In this document: positions 1 to 6,796 of the stretch, piece by piece
Layout of the letters: each line of letters begins with the position of its first letter
Numbering within the stretch: position 1 is the first letter of the stretch
NCBI GenBank assembly: GCA_002361655.1
Contig: DETM01000060.1
Span: forward strand, 1-15,984
DNA from: Prevotella sp. UBA3288
GTDB lineage: Bacteria; Bacteroidota; Bacteroidia; Bacteroidales; Bacteroidaceae
Direction: 5' to 3'
Length of the DNA stretch: 15,984 bases
Notes under the pieces: model-generated
Databases searched by the model: none
Seen by the model: only the letters and a program-made list of their open reading frames with translations
Told to the model about the DNA's origin: nothing
Translations under genes and position numbers: made by a program

Positions 1-3
1 TCG

Positions 4-282
4 ATGAAATCACTCACTGGAACATATGACAAGAAGACTGAGGAATTAAAGAAGGTGCTTAACAACAAGGGTATCTATCTTTCTTGGTGGAACTTCTGGG
101 CAATGATTATAATGGCAATTACCAGTGTAGGCTATGCCATATATGCTGCATTCAACAGATGCCTATGGGATGTGTTATGGGAGAGACTGTGGTTTCCATT
201 ATTAGTGTTTTTGTTCTTTGTTTGTTCAATAGGCTTAATGGTCTGGCTCAATCTCAGAGAATATAGAATCCCCAAATACTAA
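4..282 (+). CDS. Small two-helix membrane protein, unknown function
   Basis: I do not recognise this 92-residue protein. A charged, lysine-rich N-terminal segment (about residues 8-22, possibly helical) is followed by two hydrophobic segments, about residues 30-48 and 62-82, and a short tail ending RIPKY. It should therefore sit in the inner membrane with both ends on the same side. The reading frame is open back to the window edge, so the true start could lie upstream and the protein could be the C-terminal part of something longer. The coding sequence is clearly AT-richer than aroA and everything to its right, which suggests a different origin, perhaps an integrated element ending near the tRNA. 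No promoter is visible before it. Confidence 0.5.
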   Translation: MKSLTGTYDKKTEELKKVLNNKGIYLSWWNFWAMIIMAITSVGYAIYAAFNRCLWDVLWERLWFPLLVFLFFVCSIGLMVWLNLREYRIPKY

Positions 283-309
283 AGTCTCTATCTGCAAACT
301 CTGAGATTG
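249..309. repeat. 11-bp inverted repeat spanning the end of the first gene
   Basis: CAATCTCAGAG at 249-259 is matched exactly by CTCTGAGATTG at 299-309, with a 39-base spacer. The left arm is inside the last codons of the small membrane protein and the right arm is in the intergenic space. The long loop and lack of a T run argue against a strong intrinsic terminator. TGCAAACT also occurs directly repeated at 293-300 and 308-315, with a close variant (TGCAAAAT) at 315-322. Confidence 0.5.
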
Positions 310-335
310 CAAACTGCAAAATCAGGAGTCAAGGA

Positions 336-374
336 ACGCCAAAACAATAAATAGCACGCCAAAAACACGCCAAT
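336..374. repeat. Three ACGCCAA direct repeats near the tRNA-Pro 3' end
   Basis: The heptamer ACGCCAA recurs at 336-342, 356-362 and 367-373, each followed by A or T. The cluster lies 55-95 bases beyond the 3' end of the tRNA-Pro gene. Short repeated arm-type sites beside a tRNA 3' end are what tyrosine recombinases use, so this may be an attachment-site remnant. No integrase gene is visible in the window, so this reading is tentative. Confidence 0.35.
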
Positions 375-388
375 TTAGAGCATAAAAG

Positions 389-423
389 AAATCCAAACTA
401 CTGATAATCAGCGGTTTGGATTT
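389..423 (-). terminator. Intrinsic terminator of the tRNA-Pro transcript
   Basis: AAATCCAAAC at 389-398 and GTTTGGATTT at 414-423 form a perfect 10-bp stem with a 15-base loop that itself contains CTGAT/ATCAG. Read on the minus strand, it begins 5 bases after the tRNA CCA end, and the stem is followed by a T-rich run (TTTCTTTT). This is the expected position and form of a rho-independent terminator for the tRNA. Confidence 0.65.
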
Positions 424-428
424 TCTTC

Positions 429-504
429 TGGTCGGGATTACTGGACTCGAACCAGCGACCTCGCGCCCCCCAGACGTGTGCGCTACCAACTGCGCTAAAT
501 CCCG
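429..504 (-). tRNA. tRNA-Pro (anticodon GGG), CCA encoded
   Basis: The minus strand folds into a full cloverleaf. The acceptor stem is CGGGATT paired with AATCCCG, with discriminator A and a genome-encoded CCA at 431-429. The D arm is GCGC/GCGC around AGTTGGTA. The anticodon loop CTGGGGG gives anticodon GGG (proline). The T arm is GCTGG, TTCGAGT, CCAGT. In the anticodon stem (CACGT with GCGCG) one pair is an A-C mismatch and one a G-T wobble, which is slightly irregular but does not break the fold. A promoter and a terminator flank it on the same strand, so it is probably a single-gene transcript. Confidence 0.93.
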
Positions 505-527
505 ATCCTTTTGCTTGTAAGCGGGTG

Positions 528-559
528 CAAAGGTACGATGATTTTCTGAAACCGCCAAA
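528..559 (-). promoter_or_regulatory. Bacteroidota-type promoter for tRNA-Pro
   Basis: On the minus strand, TTTG (559-556) is followed after exactly 20 bases by TACCTTTG (535-528). This matches the Bacteroidota primary sigma consensus TTTG-N19-21-TAnnTTTG. The mature tRNA begins 23 bases downstream of the -7 box. Confidence 0.8.
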
Positions 560-574
560 TTTTTCGGCAACTTT

Positions 575-606
575 TTTGGTATTATCTCATTTATTTAGTA
601 CCTTTG
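575..606 (+). promoter_or_regulatory. Bacteroidota-type promoter for the aroA operon
   Basis: TTTG (575-578), a 20-base spacer and TACCTTTG (599-606) match the consensus fully, with the same -7 octamer as the divergent tRNA promoter. Transcription should start only a few bases after 606, so the message would begin at most a few bases before the ATG at 616. The match also argues against translation starting at the TTG at 604, which is part of the -7 box. Confidence 0.75.
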
Positions 607-615
607 ACCCCTGAT

Positions 616-1875
616 ATGACAACAATCAGCATTAAAAGCCCGAAGCGTTTGCAGGCAACAGTCAAGTTGCCGGCTTCGAAAAGTATATCCAACCGCGCAC
701 TCATCATTCACGCCTTGACCGCCAATAGTATCCAGCCCGAGAACCTGAGCGACTGCGACGATACCGATGTCATCCTGCAGGCTCTGGAGAAGATGCCGGA
801 GACTATCAATATCAAAGCCGCCGGCACCGCCATGAGGTTTATGACGGCCTTTCTCGCTGCCACCGAGCACGGCGAGCACGTGCTGACAGGAACAGAGCGC
901 ATGAAGCACCGCCCCATCAAGGTGTTGGTGGATGCGCTGCGCCATCTGGGAGCCGACATCCGGTATCAAGACGAGGAAGGATTTCCCCCACTGCTCATCA
1001 AAGGCCGGCGTCTGCAAGGTGGCGTGCTGGAGATTGCCGGCAATGTCAGTTCACAATACATCTCCGCACTACTGCTCATCGGTCCTGTGCTCCACAAGGG
1101 GCTGACTCTCCGGCTGACGGGCGACATCATCTCAAGACCCTACATCGACCTGACCCTTTGGACGATGCGCGAGTTTGGTGCCGATGCCGAATGGACATCG
1201 GTCGACACCATCACGGTGGAGCCAAAACCCTACCTTGCGCGTACCTATTATATTGAAAACGACTGGAGTGCTGCCAGTTACTGGTACGAAATGGTGGCAC
1301 TGAGCAACGACCCCGAGGCCGAAGTGCTGTTGGAAGGTCTGATGGACGGTTCGAAACAGGGCGACAGCGGTGTGCGCTATCTGTTCAGCCTGCTGGGGGT
1401 GAAGACCTCGTTTGCCTCCAAGAAGCCCGGCACGCCCACCACGGTGACGCTGCGAAAGAGCAGCAATCGTGTGGCCCGACTGGAATACGACTTCAACTAC
1501 ATGCCCGACCTGGCCCAGACCTTCGTCTGTACCTGCTGTGCCCTGGGCATACCGTTCCATTTCACCGGCCTACAGACGCTGAAGATCAAGGAGACCGACC
1601 GCATCGAGGCTCTGAAGGCCGAACTGGGCAAACTCGGATTCACACTCACGGATCGCAACGACAGCGAACTGTCATGGGACGGTCATCGCATCCTACCCGA
1701 CGGTCCGACGGTCCTCCCCGCTATTGACACCTACGAAGACCACCGTATGGCCTTGGCTTTCGCCCCCCTGGCGATAACAATGCCCCTCTGCATCAACAAC
1801 CCGCAGGTGGTGACCAAGTCGTATCCCCACTTCTGGAGCGACCTGGGCAAGGCCGGCTTCACTATCAACGAATAA
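616..1875 (+). CDS. aroA: 3-phosphoshikimate 1-carboxyvinyltransferase (EPSP synthase)
   Basis: This cytoplasmic enzyme joins shikimate 3-phosphate and phosphoenolpyruvate to make EPSP, the sixth step of the shikimate pathway to aromatic amino acids. The 419 residues cover the whole two-lobed fold. Visible family motifs are KLPASKSISNRALI near the N-terminus (K22, S23, R27 bind substrate), AGTAMRFMTA, RPIKVLVDALR, GNVSSQYISALLL, SRPYIDLTLW, YMPDLAQTF, KETDRIEALKAEL and EDHRMALAFAPLA near the end. I chose ATG 616 over the in-frame TTG at 604 because the TTG lies within the -7 promoter box and adds nothing conserved. It is the first gene of the probable operon, and the next start is 6 bases after its stop. 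Confidence 0.95.
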   Translation: MTTISIKSPKRLQATVKLPASKSISNRALIIHALTANSIQPENLSDCDDTDVILQALEKMPETINIKAAGTAMRFMTAFLAATEHGEHVLTGTERMKHRPIKVLVDALRHLGADIRYQDEEGFPPLLIKGRRLQGGVLEIAGNVSSQYISALLLIGPVLHKGLTLRLTGDIISRPYIDLTLWTMREFGADAEWTSVDTITVEPKPYLARTYYIENDWSAASYWYEMVALSNDPEAEVLLEGLMDGSKQGDSGVRYLFSLLGVKTSFASKKPGTPTTVTLRKSSNRVARLEYDFNYMPDLAQTFVCTCCALGIPFHFTGLQTLKIKETDRIEALKAELGKLGFTLTDRNDSELSWDGHRILPDGPTVLPAIDTYEDHRMALAFAPLAITMPLCINNPQVVTKSYPHFWSDLGKAGFTINE

Positions 1876-1881
1876 GTAGTC

Positions 1882-2091
1882 ATGACGTTCGCACTGATCT
1901 GTATCGGCTCGCTCATTGTGCTGGGCATCATAGCCGCCGTGGTTTCGATGCTCACCAAGGGCGGTACCGACGAGCCCGTGGTCGAGGGTCACGACTGCGC
2001 ATCGTGCAGCAGCAAGACCTCGGGCGACTGCAAGATAGCCTGCCTGATGGAAGAGAAAAAACGACGCGAAGACAATAAATCAGCAAGTTAG
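1882..2091 (+). CDS. Small Cys-rich single-helix membrane protein
   Basis: This 69-residue protein has one N-terminal membrane helix (about residues 3-24), a short Gly/acidic linker, then four cysteines at 39, 42, 50 and 54 (CxxC-x7-CxxxC), and a very charged C-terminal tail (EEKKRREDNK). The layout resembles the small Cys-rich membrane proteins found beside FeoB iron transporters, but no feo gene is visible here, so that is only an architectural likeness. The cysteine cluster could bind a metal or an Fe-S cluster. It sits 6 bases after aroA and 26 bases before the TPR lipoprotein gene, so it is very probably co-transcribed with both. Tight spacing and coherent composition support a real gene. 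Function is unknown. Confidence 0.75.
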   Translation: MTFALICIGSLIVLGIIAAVVSMLTKGGTDEPVVEGHDCASCSSKTSGDCKIACLMEEKKRREDNKSAS

Positions 2092-2117
2092 GAGTTACTA
2101 TAAGGTAGGGACAATTT

Positions 2118-5084
2118 ATGCGTAGAACTATATACATATTATATATAGTGGCCACCAGTATGCTGGTGACCGCTTGTTCTACACACAAAAACACAGGTGT
2201 CAGCCGCGCCTGGCAGTCGTTTACCGCCAGATATAACACCTACTTCAACGGCTCGCAGGCCTATGTCGACGGTTCCTTGGAGAAAGAAAAAGGCAACAAG
2301 GACAACTACACCGAGATACTGCCACTCTATACCGTTGGCAACAAACAGAGCCGCTCGCTGGGCCAAGGCAACTTCGACCGCACGGTGGAGAAGATGGAGA
2401 AGACCATCAAAATGCATAGCATCAAGGCCAAGCCCGAATGGCGGAAGAGCCGCCGCAAGACAGTCAAGGACAAGGAATGGCTGGCCCGTCGCGAATACAA
2501 CCCTTTCCTCTGGAAAGCATGGCTGCTGATGGGCAAGGCACAATTTCAGAAAGGCGAGTTCGAGGAGGCCGCCGCCACCTTCAGTTATATGTCGCGCCTC
2601 TATCAGACCCAACCCCTACAGAATGCCGTAGCCCGTGCCTGGCTGGCTCGCTGCTATGTAGAACTGGACTGGCTCTACGATGCCGAGGACATCATACGCA
2701 ACCAGCGCCGCGACTCCATCCACTACCGAGCCCAGAACGACTGGGACGGAACCCTGGCCGACTACTATGTCAGGAATGGCGAATACGAGAAGGCCATCCC
2801 CTATCTGAGAAAGACCATCAAGCATGAGCACCGCCGGACACAGAAAGCCCGCGAATGGTTCCTTATGGGGCAGTTGCAAAGTGCGCTGGGTCGCCGTCAG
2901 GAAGCCTACAAAGCCTACCAGAGAACCATCCGCCAGAACCCGCCCTACGAACTGGAGTTCAATGCCCGTATCGCCCAGACCGAGGTGATGGCTAAGGGCA
3001 ATGGCAAGAAGATGATCTCGAAACTGAAGCGTATGGCGGCATCAGACAACAACAAGGACTATCTCGACCAGGTGTACTATGCCATCGGCAATATCTACCT
3101 GATGCAGCGTGACACCGCCCAAGCCATCGCCGCCTACGAGAAAGGCAATGAGAAGGCTACCCGCAGTGGCATCGAGAAGGGCGTACTGCTGCTCCGGCTG
3201 GGTGGTCTCTACTGGGAGAAAGAGAAATACAACGATGCCCAGCGCTGCTATGGCGAAGCCATCGGTCTGTTGGACAGAGAGCGCCCCGACTACGAGGAAC
3301 TGTCTATCCGTTCGAAGGTGCTCGACGAACTGGTGCCATATACCGATGCCGTCCATCTGCAAGACTCCTTGCAGGAACTGGCCAACATGTCGGAGAAAGA
3401 CCGCCTGGCCGCCATCGACCGCGTCATAGAAGAACTGAAGAAGAAAGAAAAGGAGGAGCGCGACAAGGCCCTGGAGGCCGAGGTGGAACGGACCCTGCAG
3501 AGTAGGGGGGCACAAGGCAACACTAACCAGCGCAACCGGCCGACGACAACGGCAAGCGCCACGAACAACGGCCAGTGGTATTTCTACAACCAGATGGCCG
3601 TCAACCAAGGCAAGCAGACTTTCCAGAAGCAATGGGGCAAGCGTGAGAATGCAGACCACTGGCGCCGTTCGAACAAAACCGTTATAGCCACTCTGGACAC
3701 TCTGGACAATCTGGACAATCCAGACAATCCAGATAATCCAGAAACTCTAGAAACTCCAGATACTCCCGAGGCCCCTGCCGACAGCCTCTCTGCTGACGCC
3801 GCCCCCGAAGACACCCTGGCCAACGACCCGCACAACCGCGAGTACTATCTGGCACAGATACCCTTCACCGAAGAGCAGAAGGCCGCCAGCGACCAGATTA
3901 TCATGGATGGTCTGTTCCACTCGGGCGTCATCTTCAAGGACAAACTCGAAAACTTCCCCCTGGCCGAGAAACAACTCACCCGGCTGACCGGCCACTACCC
4001 CACCTACGAACAGACAGACCAGGCTTGGTACCACCTCTTCCTGCTCTATTCAAGGATGGGCGAGCACCAGATGGCCGAAAACTGTCTGGCACAGTTGAAG
4101 AGCGACTACCCAGAAAGCGAACTGACCATTCTGCTCAGCGACCCCTACTTCGAGGAGAACGCCCGCTTCGGCGAACACATCGAAGACTCGCTCTATGCCG
4201 CCACCTATACGGCTTTCAAAGACAACCGCCATGCAGAGATCAAGACCAATGCCCAACTTTCTGCCGAGCGCTTCCCCTTGGGCGAGAACCGTCCGAAATT
4301 CCTGTTCATCAACGGCCTGAGCCTATTGAACCAAGGCGATGCCAAGGGCTGCATCAGCGAACTGAAAACGGTCATCGAGAAATATCCGCAGAGCGAGGTG
4401 ACCGAGATGGCCGGTATGATACTCAAAGGAGTGCAAGAGGGCCGTACCCTCTATGGCGGCACCTTCGACCTGGACGACGTATGGACCCGCCGCGACCTGT
4501 CGCTTGAGCAAGACTCAGTGAGTGCCGATACCCTGTCGGCCGACCGCGAGACACCGTTCCTCTTCCTGCTGGTCTATCAGCCCGATTCGCTAAACATCCA
4601 ACAGGGCGACAACGGACCGTCGGGCGAAAACCAGTTGCTCTACGAGATGGCCCGCTTCAACTTCTCCAACTTCCTGGTACGCAACTTCGACTTGGAGATA
4701 GAGCGAGAGCAAGGTTTCAACCGTATGCTCATCCGTGGCTTCCTCAACTTCGACGAGGCCCTGCAGTATGCCCGCCAACTTTATGCCTCGGAACAGATGA
4801 GCAAGGTGCTGCGCCCGTGCCGGAGCCTCGTCATCAGCGAGCATAACCTGACACTCATCGGCACGCGCTTCAGTTATCAGGACTACGACGCCTTCTACGA
4901 GCACACCTTCCTGCCACTGAAGATCAGCAACGAGGAACTGCTGAACATCCCACCATACATCAACCCGGAAGACCCAGATAATCCGGATATTCCGGAAGAC
5001 CCGGAAAATCCAGAGATTCCGGAAACCCCGGAAACCCCAGTCACACCGACCACCTTCGACGACTTCGACCCCGACTTCTGGTAA
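2118..5084 (+). CDS. TPR lipoprotein of the SprE/PorW type (type IX secretion)
   Basis: This 988-residue lipoprotein probably belongs to the SprE/PorW family, which helps link the type IX secretion ring and translocon at the outer membrane (family knowledge). A signal peptide ends in the lipobox LVTAC with lipidated Cys20. The next stretch, KNTGVSRAW...ARYNTYFNG (residues 24-45), is typical of the family. TPR-like helices run from about 130 to 400, a charged coiled coil from about 425 to 465, and residues 487-520 carry the FYN...GKQTFQKQWGKR...WRRSNK signature. A second helical block starts near 580. Two Pro/Asp/Glu tracts (525-551 and 949-978) are encoded by 9-bp repeats. The protein ends FDPDFW. 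The gene is 26 bases after the Cys-rich protein and 16 before porX. It could be a paralogue rather than the working PorW. Confidence 0.82.
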   Translation: MRRTIYILYIVATSMLVTACSTHKNTGVSRAWQSFTARYNTYFNGSQAYVDGSLEKEKGNKDNYTEILPLYTVGNKQSRSLGQGNFDRTVEKMEKTIKMHSIKAKPEWRKSRRKTVKDKEWLARREYNPFLWKAWLLMGKAQFQKGEFEEAAATFSYMSRLYQTQPLQNAVARAWLARCYVELDWLYDAEDIIRNQRRDSIHYRAQNDWDGTLADYYVRNGEYEKAIPYLRKTIKHEHRRTQKAREWFLMGQLQSALGRRQEAYKAYQRTIRQNPPYELEFNARIAQTEVMAKGNGKKMISKLKRMAASDNNKDYLDQVYYAIGNIYLMQRDTAQAIAAYEKGNEKATRSGIEKGVLLLRLGGLYWEKEKYNDAQRCYGEAIGLLDRERPDYEELSIRSKVLDELVPYTDAVHLQDSLQELANMSEKDRLAAIDRVIEELKKKEKEERDKALEAEVERTLQSRGAQGNTNQRNRPTTTASATNNGQWYFYNQMAVNQGKQTFQKQWGKRENADHWRRSNKTVIATLDTLDNLDNPDNPDNPETLETPDTPEAPADSLSADAAPEDTLANDPHNREYYLAQIPFTEEQKAASDQIIMDGLFHSGVIFKDKLENFPLAEKQLTRLTGHYPTYEQTDQAWYHLFLLYSRMGEHQMAENCLAQLKSDYPESELTILLSDPYFEENARFGEHIEDSLYAATYTAFKDNRHAEIKTNAQLSAERFPLGENRPKFLFINGLSLLNQGDAKGCISELKTVIEKYPQSEVTEMAGMILKGVQEGRTLYGGTFDLDDVWTRRDLSLEQDSVSADTLSADRETPFLFLLVYQPDSLNIQQGDNGPSGENQLLYEMARFNFSNFLVRNFDLEIEREQGFNRMLIRGFLNFDEALQYARQLYASEQMSKVLRPCRSLVISEHNLTLIGTRFSYQDYDAFYEHTFLPLKISNEELLNIPPYINPEDPDNPDIPEDPENPEIPETPETPVTPTTFDDFDPDFW
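3690..3770 (+). repeat. Nine tandem 9-bp units in the SprE-like gene
   Basis: Nine units of the form AATCCAGAC/ACTCTGGAC lie end to end and in codon phase. They encode TLD, TLD, NLD, NPD, NPD, NPE, TLE, TPD, TPE (residues 525-551). The array separates the family signature block from the second helical region, so it probably forms an extended, acidic linker in the periplasm. Confidence 0.85.
4962..5051 (+). repeat. Ten tandem 9-bp units at the end of the SprE-like gene
   Basis: Units such as AATCCGGAT, ATTCCGGAA and ACCCCGGAA encode NPE, DPD, NPD, IPE, DPE, NPE, IPE, TPE and then the decayed TPV and TPT (residues 949-978). The unit length, codon phase and X-Pro-acidic pattern match the internal array 1.2 kb upstream. 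Only ten residues follow before the stop. Confidence 0.85.
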
Positions 5085-5100
5085 AATCAGATAATGAGAT

Positions 5101-6648
5101 ATGACAAACGGAAAACTCCTTTGGGTAGACGATGAAGTGGAACTGCTGAAAGCCCACATCATCTTCCTTGAGAAAAAAGGCTACGAGGTAACCACAGCCT
5201 CTAACGGCACCGATGCCATCGACCTGTGCAGCGAACAGCCGTTCGACCTCGTGCTGCTCGACGAGCAGATGCCAGGCCTCAGCGGACTGGACACACTGCA
5301 GCGCATCAAGCAGATAGCACCGGCCACGCCGGTGGTCATGGTGACCAAGAGCGAAGAGGAAAACATCATGGAGCAGGCTATCGGGCAGAAGATTGCCGAC
5401 TATCTGATCAAGCCCGTCAATCCCAACCAGATCCTGCTGACGCTGAAGAAGAACATCCACCGCCGAGAGATAGAGACCGAGGTCACCCAGAGCCGCTACC
5501 AGCAGCAGTTCCAGCAGATTGCTCTCCAGATCATGGACTGTCGCTCCTGGCAGGACTGGGCCGCCGTCTACAAGCAACTGGTGCACTGGGAACTGCAACT
5601 ATCCAGCACCGACTCGCAGATGACCGAGATGCTGGCCATGCAGAAAGAAGAGGCCAACCTGGGCTTCGCAAAGTTCATCAAGAAGAACTACCTGGACTGG
5701 GTCAAAGGGGCACCGGCACCGCTGATGTCGAACCGCATCTTCAAGGAGCGCATCTTCCCCCTGCTCGACCGGAAGGAGAAGGTGTTCCTGGTCGTGATGG
5801 ACAACTTCCGCTACGACCAGTGGCGCATGCTGGCACAGGAAATCGGCGACCAGTTCAACATCGACGAAGACCTCTACTGCTCCATTCTCCCCACTGCCAC
5901 TCAATATGCCCGCAACGCCATCTTCTCGGGACTGATGCCCAACAAGATAGCGGAAATGTTTCCCGACCTCTGGGTCGACGAGGACGAGGAGGAAGGCAAG
6001 AACCTCAACGAGGCACCGCTCATCCAGACACAACTGGACCGCTACCGCCGCCACAACACGTTCTCCTATACAAAGATCAACAATTCCGCCGAGGCAGAGC
6101 GACTGATGCAGCAAATGAACAGTCTGCAGAAAAACGACCTCAACGTGGTGGTATTCAACTTCATCGATATGCTCAGTCATGCCCGTACCGAGAGCCGCAT
6201 GGTGCGCGAACTGGCCAACAACGAGTCGGCCTACCGCTCTATCACCCTCTCCTGGTTCCGCCATTCGGTCATCGCCGACTTCTTCCGACAACTGGCTCAG
6301 ACCGACTACCGTATCATCGTTACCACCGACCACGGCAGCATCCGCTGTACCAAGCCCGCCAAGATCATCGGCGACCGCAATACCAATACCAACCTACGCT
6401 ACAAACTGGGAAAGAACCTCAGTTACGACTCCAAGGACCTCTTTGTCATCAAGAATCCCGCCGAGGCGCAACTGCCTTCGCCCAACCTCTCAACCAGTTA
6501 TGTCTTTGCTACGGGCGACACCTTCTTTGCCTACCCCAACAATTATAACTATTATGTGAGTTACTATAAAGATACTTTCCAGCATGGCGGCATCTCGATG
6601 GAAGAGATGCTCATCCCCCTCATCACTATGACGGGAAAGAAGAGGTAG
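5101..6648 (+). CDS. porX: PorX-type response regulator with PglZ phosphatase domain
   Basis: PorX is the response regulator that, with the sensor kinase PorY and a sigma factor, controls type IX secretion in Porphyromonas-type bacteria (family knowledge). The 515 residues give the full architecture. The receiver domain (1-120) has acidic pocket D10/D11, phospho-acceptor D54 (LLDEQMPG), T82 and K104 in YLIKPVNPNQ. A helical linker follows. An alkaline-phosphatase-superfamily PglZ domain runs from about 225 to the end, with likely metal or catalytic residues D234 (VMDNFRYDQW), T265/T267 (LPTATQYAR), D356 and H360 (FIDMLSHAR), D410/H411 (TTDHGS) and H495 (QHGGISMEEM). All key residues appear intact, so both halves should work. 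Homologues are reported to act on oligonucleotide signals. It starts 16 bases after the SprE-like gene. No porY is in the window. Confidence 0.93.
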   Translation: MTNGKLLWVDDEVELLKAHIIFLEKKGYEVTTASNGTDAIDLCSEQPFDLVLLDEQMPGLSGLDTLQRIKQIAPATPVVMVTKSEEENIMEQAIGQKIADYLIKPVNPNQILLTLKKNIHRREIETEVTQSRYQQQFQQIALQIMDCRSWQDWAAVYKQLVHWELQLSSTDSQMTEMLAMQKEEANLGFAKFIKKNYLDWVKGAPAPLMSNRIFKERIFPLLDRKEKVFLVVMDNFRYDQWRMLAQEIGDQFNIDEDLYCSILPTATQYARNAIFSGLMPNKIAEMFPDLWVDEDEEEGKNLNEAPLIQTQLDRYRRHNTFSYTKINNSAEAERLMQQMNSLQKNDLNVVVFNFIDMLSHARTESRMVRELANNESAYRSITLSWFRHSVIADFFRQLAQTDYRIIVTTDHGSIRCTKPAKIIGDRNTNTNLRYKLGKNLSYDSKDLFVIKNPAEAQLPSPNLSTSYVFATGDTFFAYPNNYNYYVSYYKDTFQHGGISMEEMLIPLITMTGKKR

Positions 6649-6656
6649 AAAACCCG

Positions 6657-6738
6657 CCTACTCCAAGAACCCTACTCCAAGAACCCAACTCCAAGAACCC
6701 AAACCCAAGAGCCCCCAACCCCTCCCCAAGGGAGGGGG
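6657..6738. repeat. Intergenic 7/14-bp repeat array ending in a GC hairpin
   Basis: Four 14-bp units (CCTACTCCAAGAAC twice, then CCAACTCCAAGAAC and CCAAACCCAAGAGC) fill 6657-6712. Each is two heptamers, and the 7-base phasing continues through CCCCAAC and CCCTCCC. The array ends in a perfect 8-bp hairpin, CCCCTCCC-CAA-GGGAGGGG at 6719-6737. No T run follows on the plus strand, so I do not call it an intrinsic terminator, although it could impede transcription between porX and tsaE. The rest of this 148-base gap (6739-6796) is AT-rich with no recognisable TAnnTTTG box. Confidence 0.8.
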
Positions 6739-6796
6739 TAATATAGATAAAGAGGGTATAAAATATGGATATACAATATAGATATATAATAAGGAT

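Noticed and set aside
322..570. Open frame on the minus strand running through the tRNA-Pro gene
   Set aside because: It is created by the tRNA, its promoter and its terminator, and has no independent start signal or recognisable protein.
604..615. TTG start giving aroA four extra residues
   Set aside because: The TTG is part of the TACCTTTG promoter box, and the extra residues MTPD match no family feature.
5226..6548. Long plus-strand frame inside porX
   Set aside because: Its product is an Arg/Pro/His-rich shadow of GC-rich codons, while the porX frame has complete receiver and PglZ motifs.
6657..6712. Tandem repeats as a CRISPR array
   Set aside because: The units are contiguous 14-mers without unique spacers, and no cas gene is present.
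6719..6737. GC-rich hairpin as a rho-independent terminator of porX
   Set aside because: No T run follows on either useful side, and it continues a repeat array, so I list it as part of the repeat.
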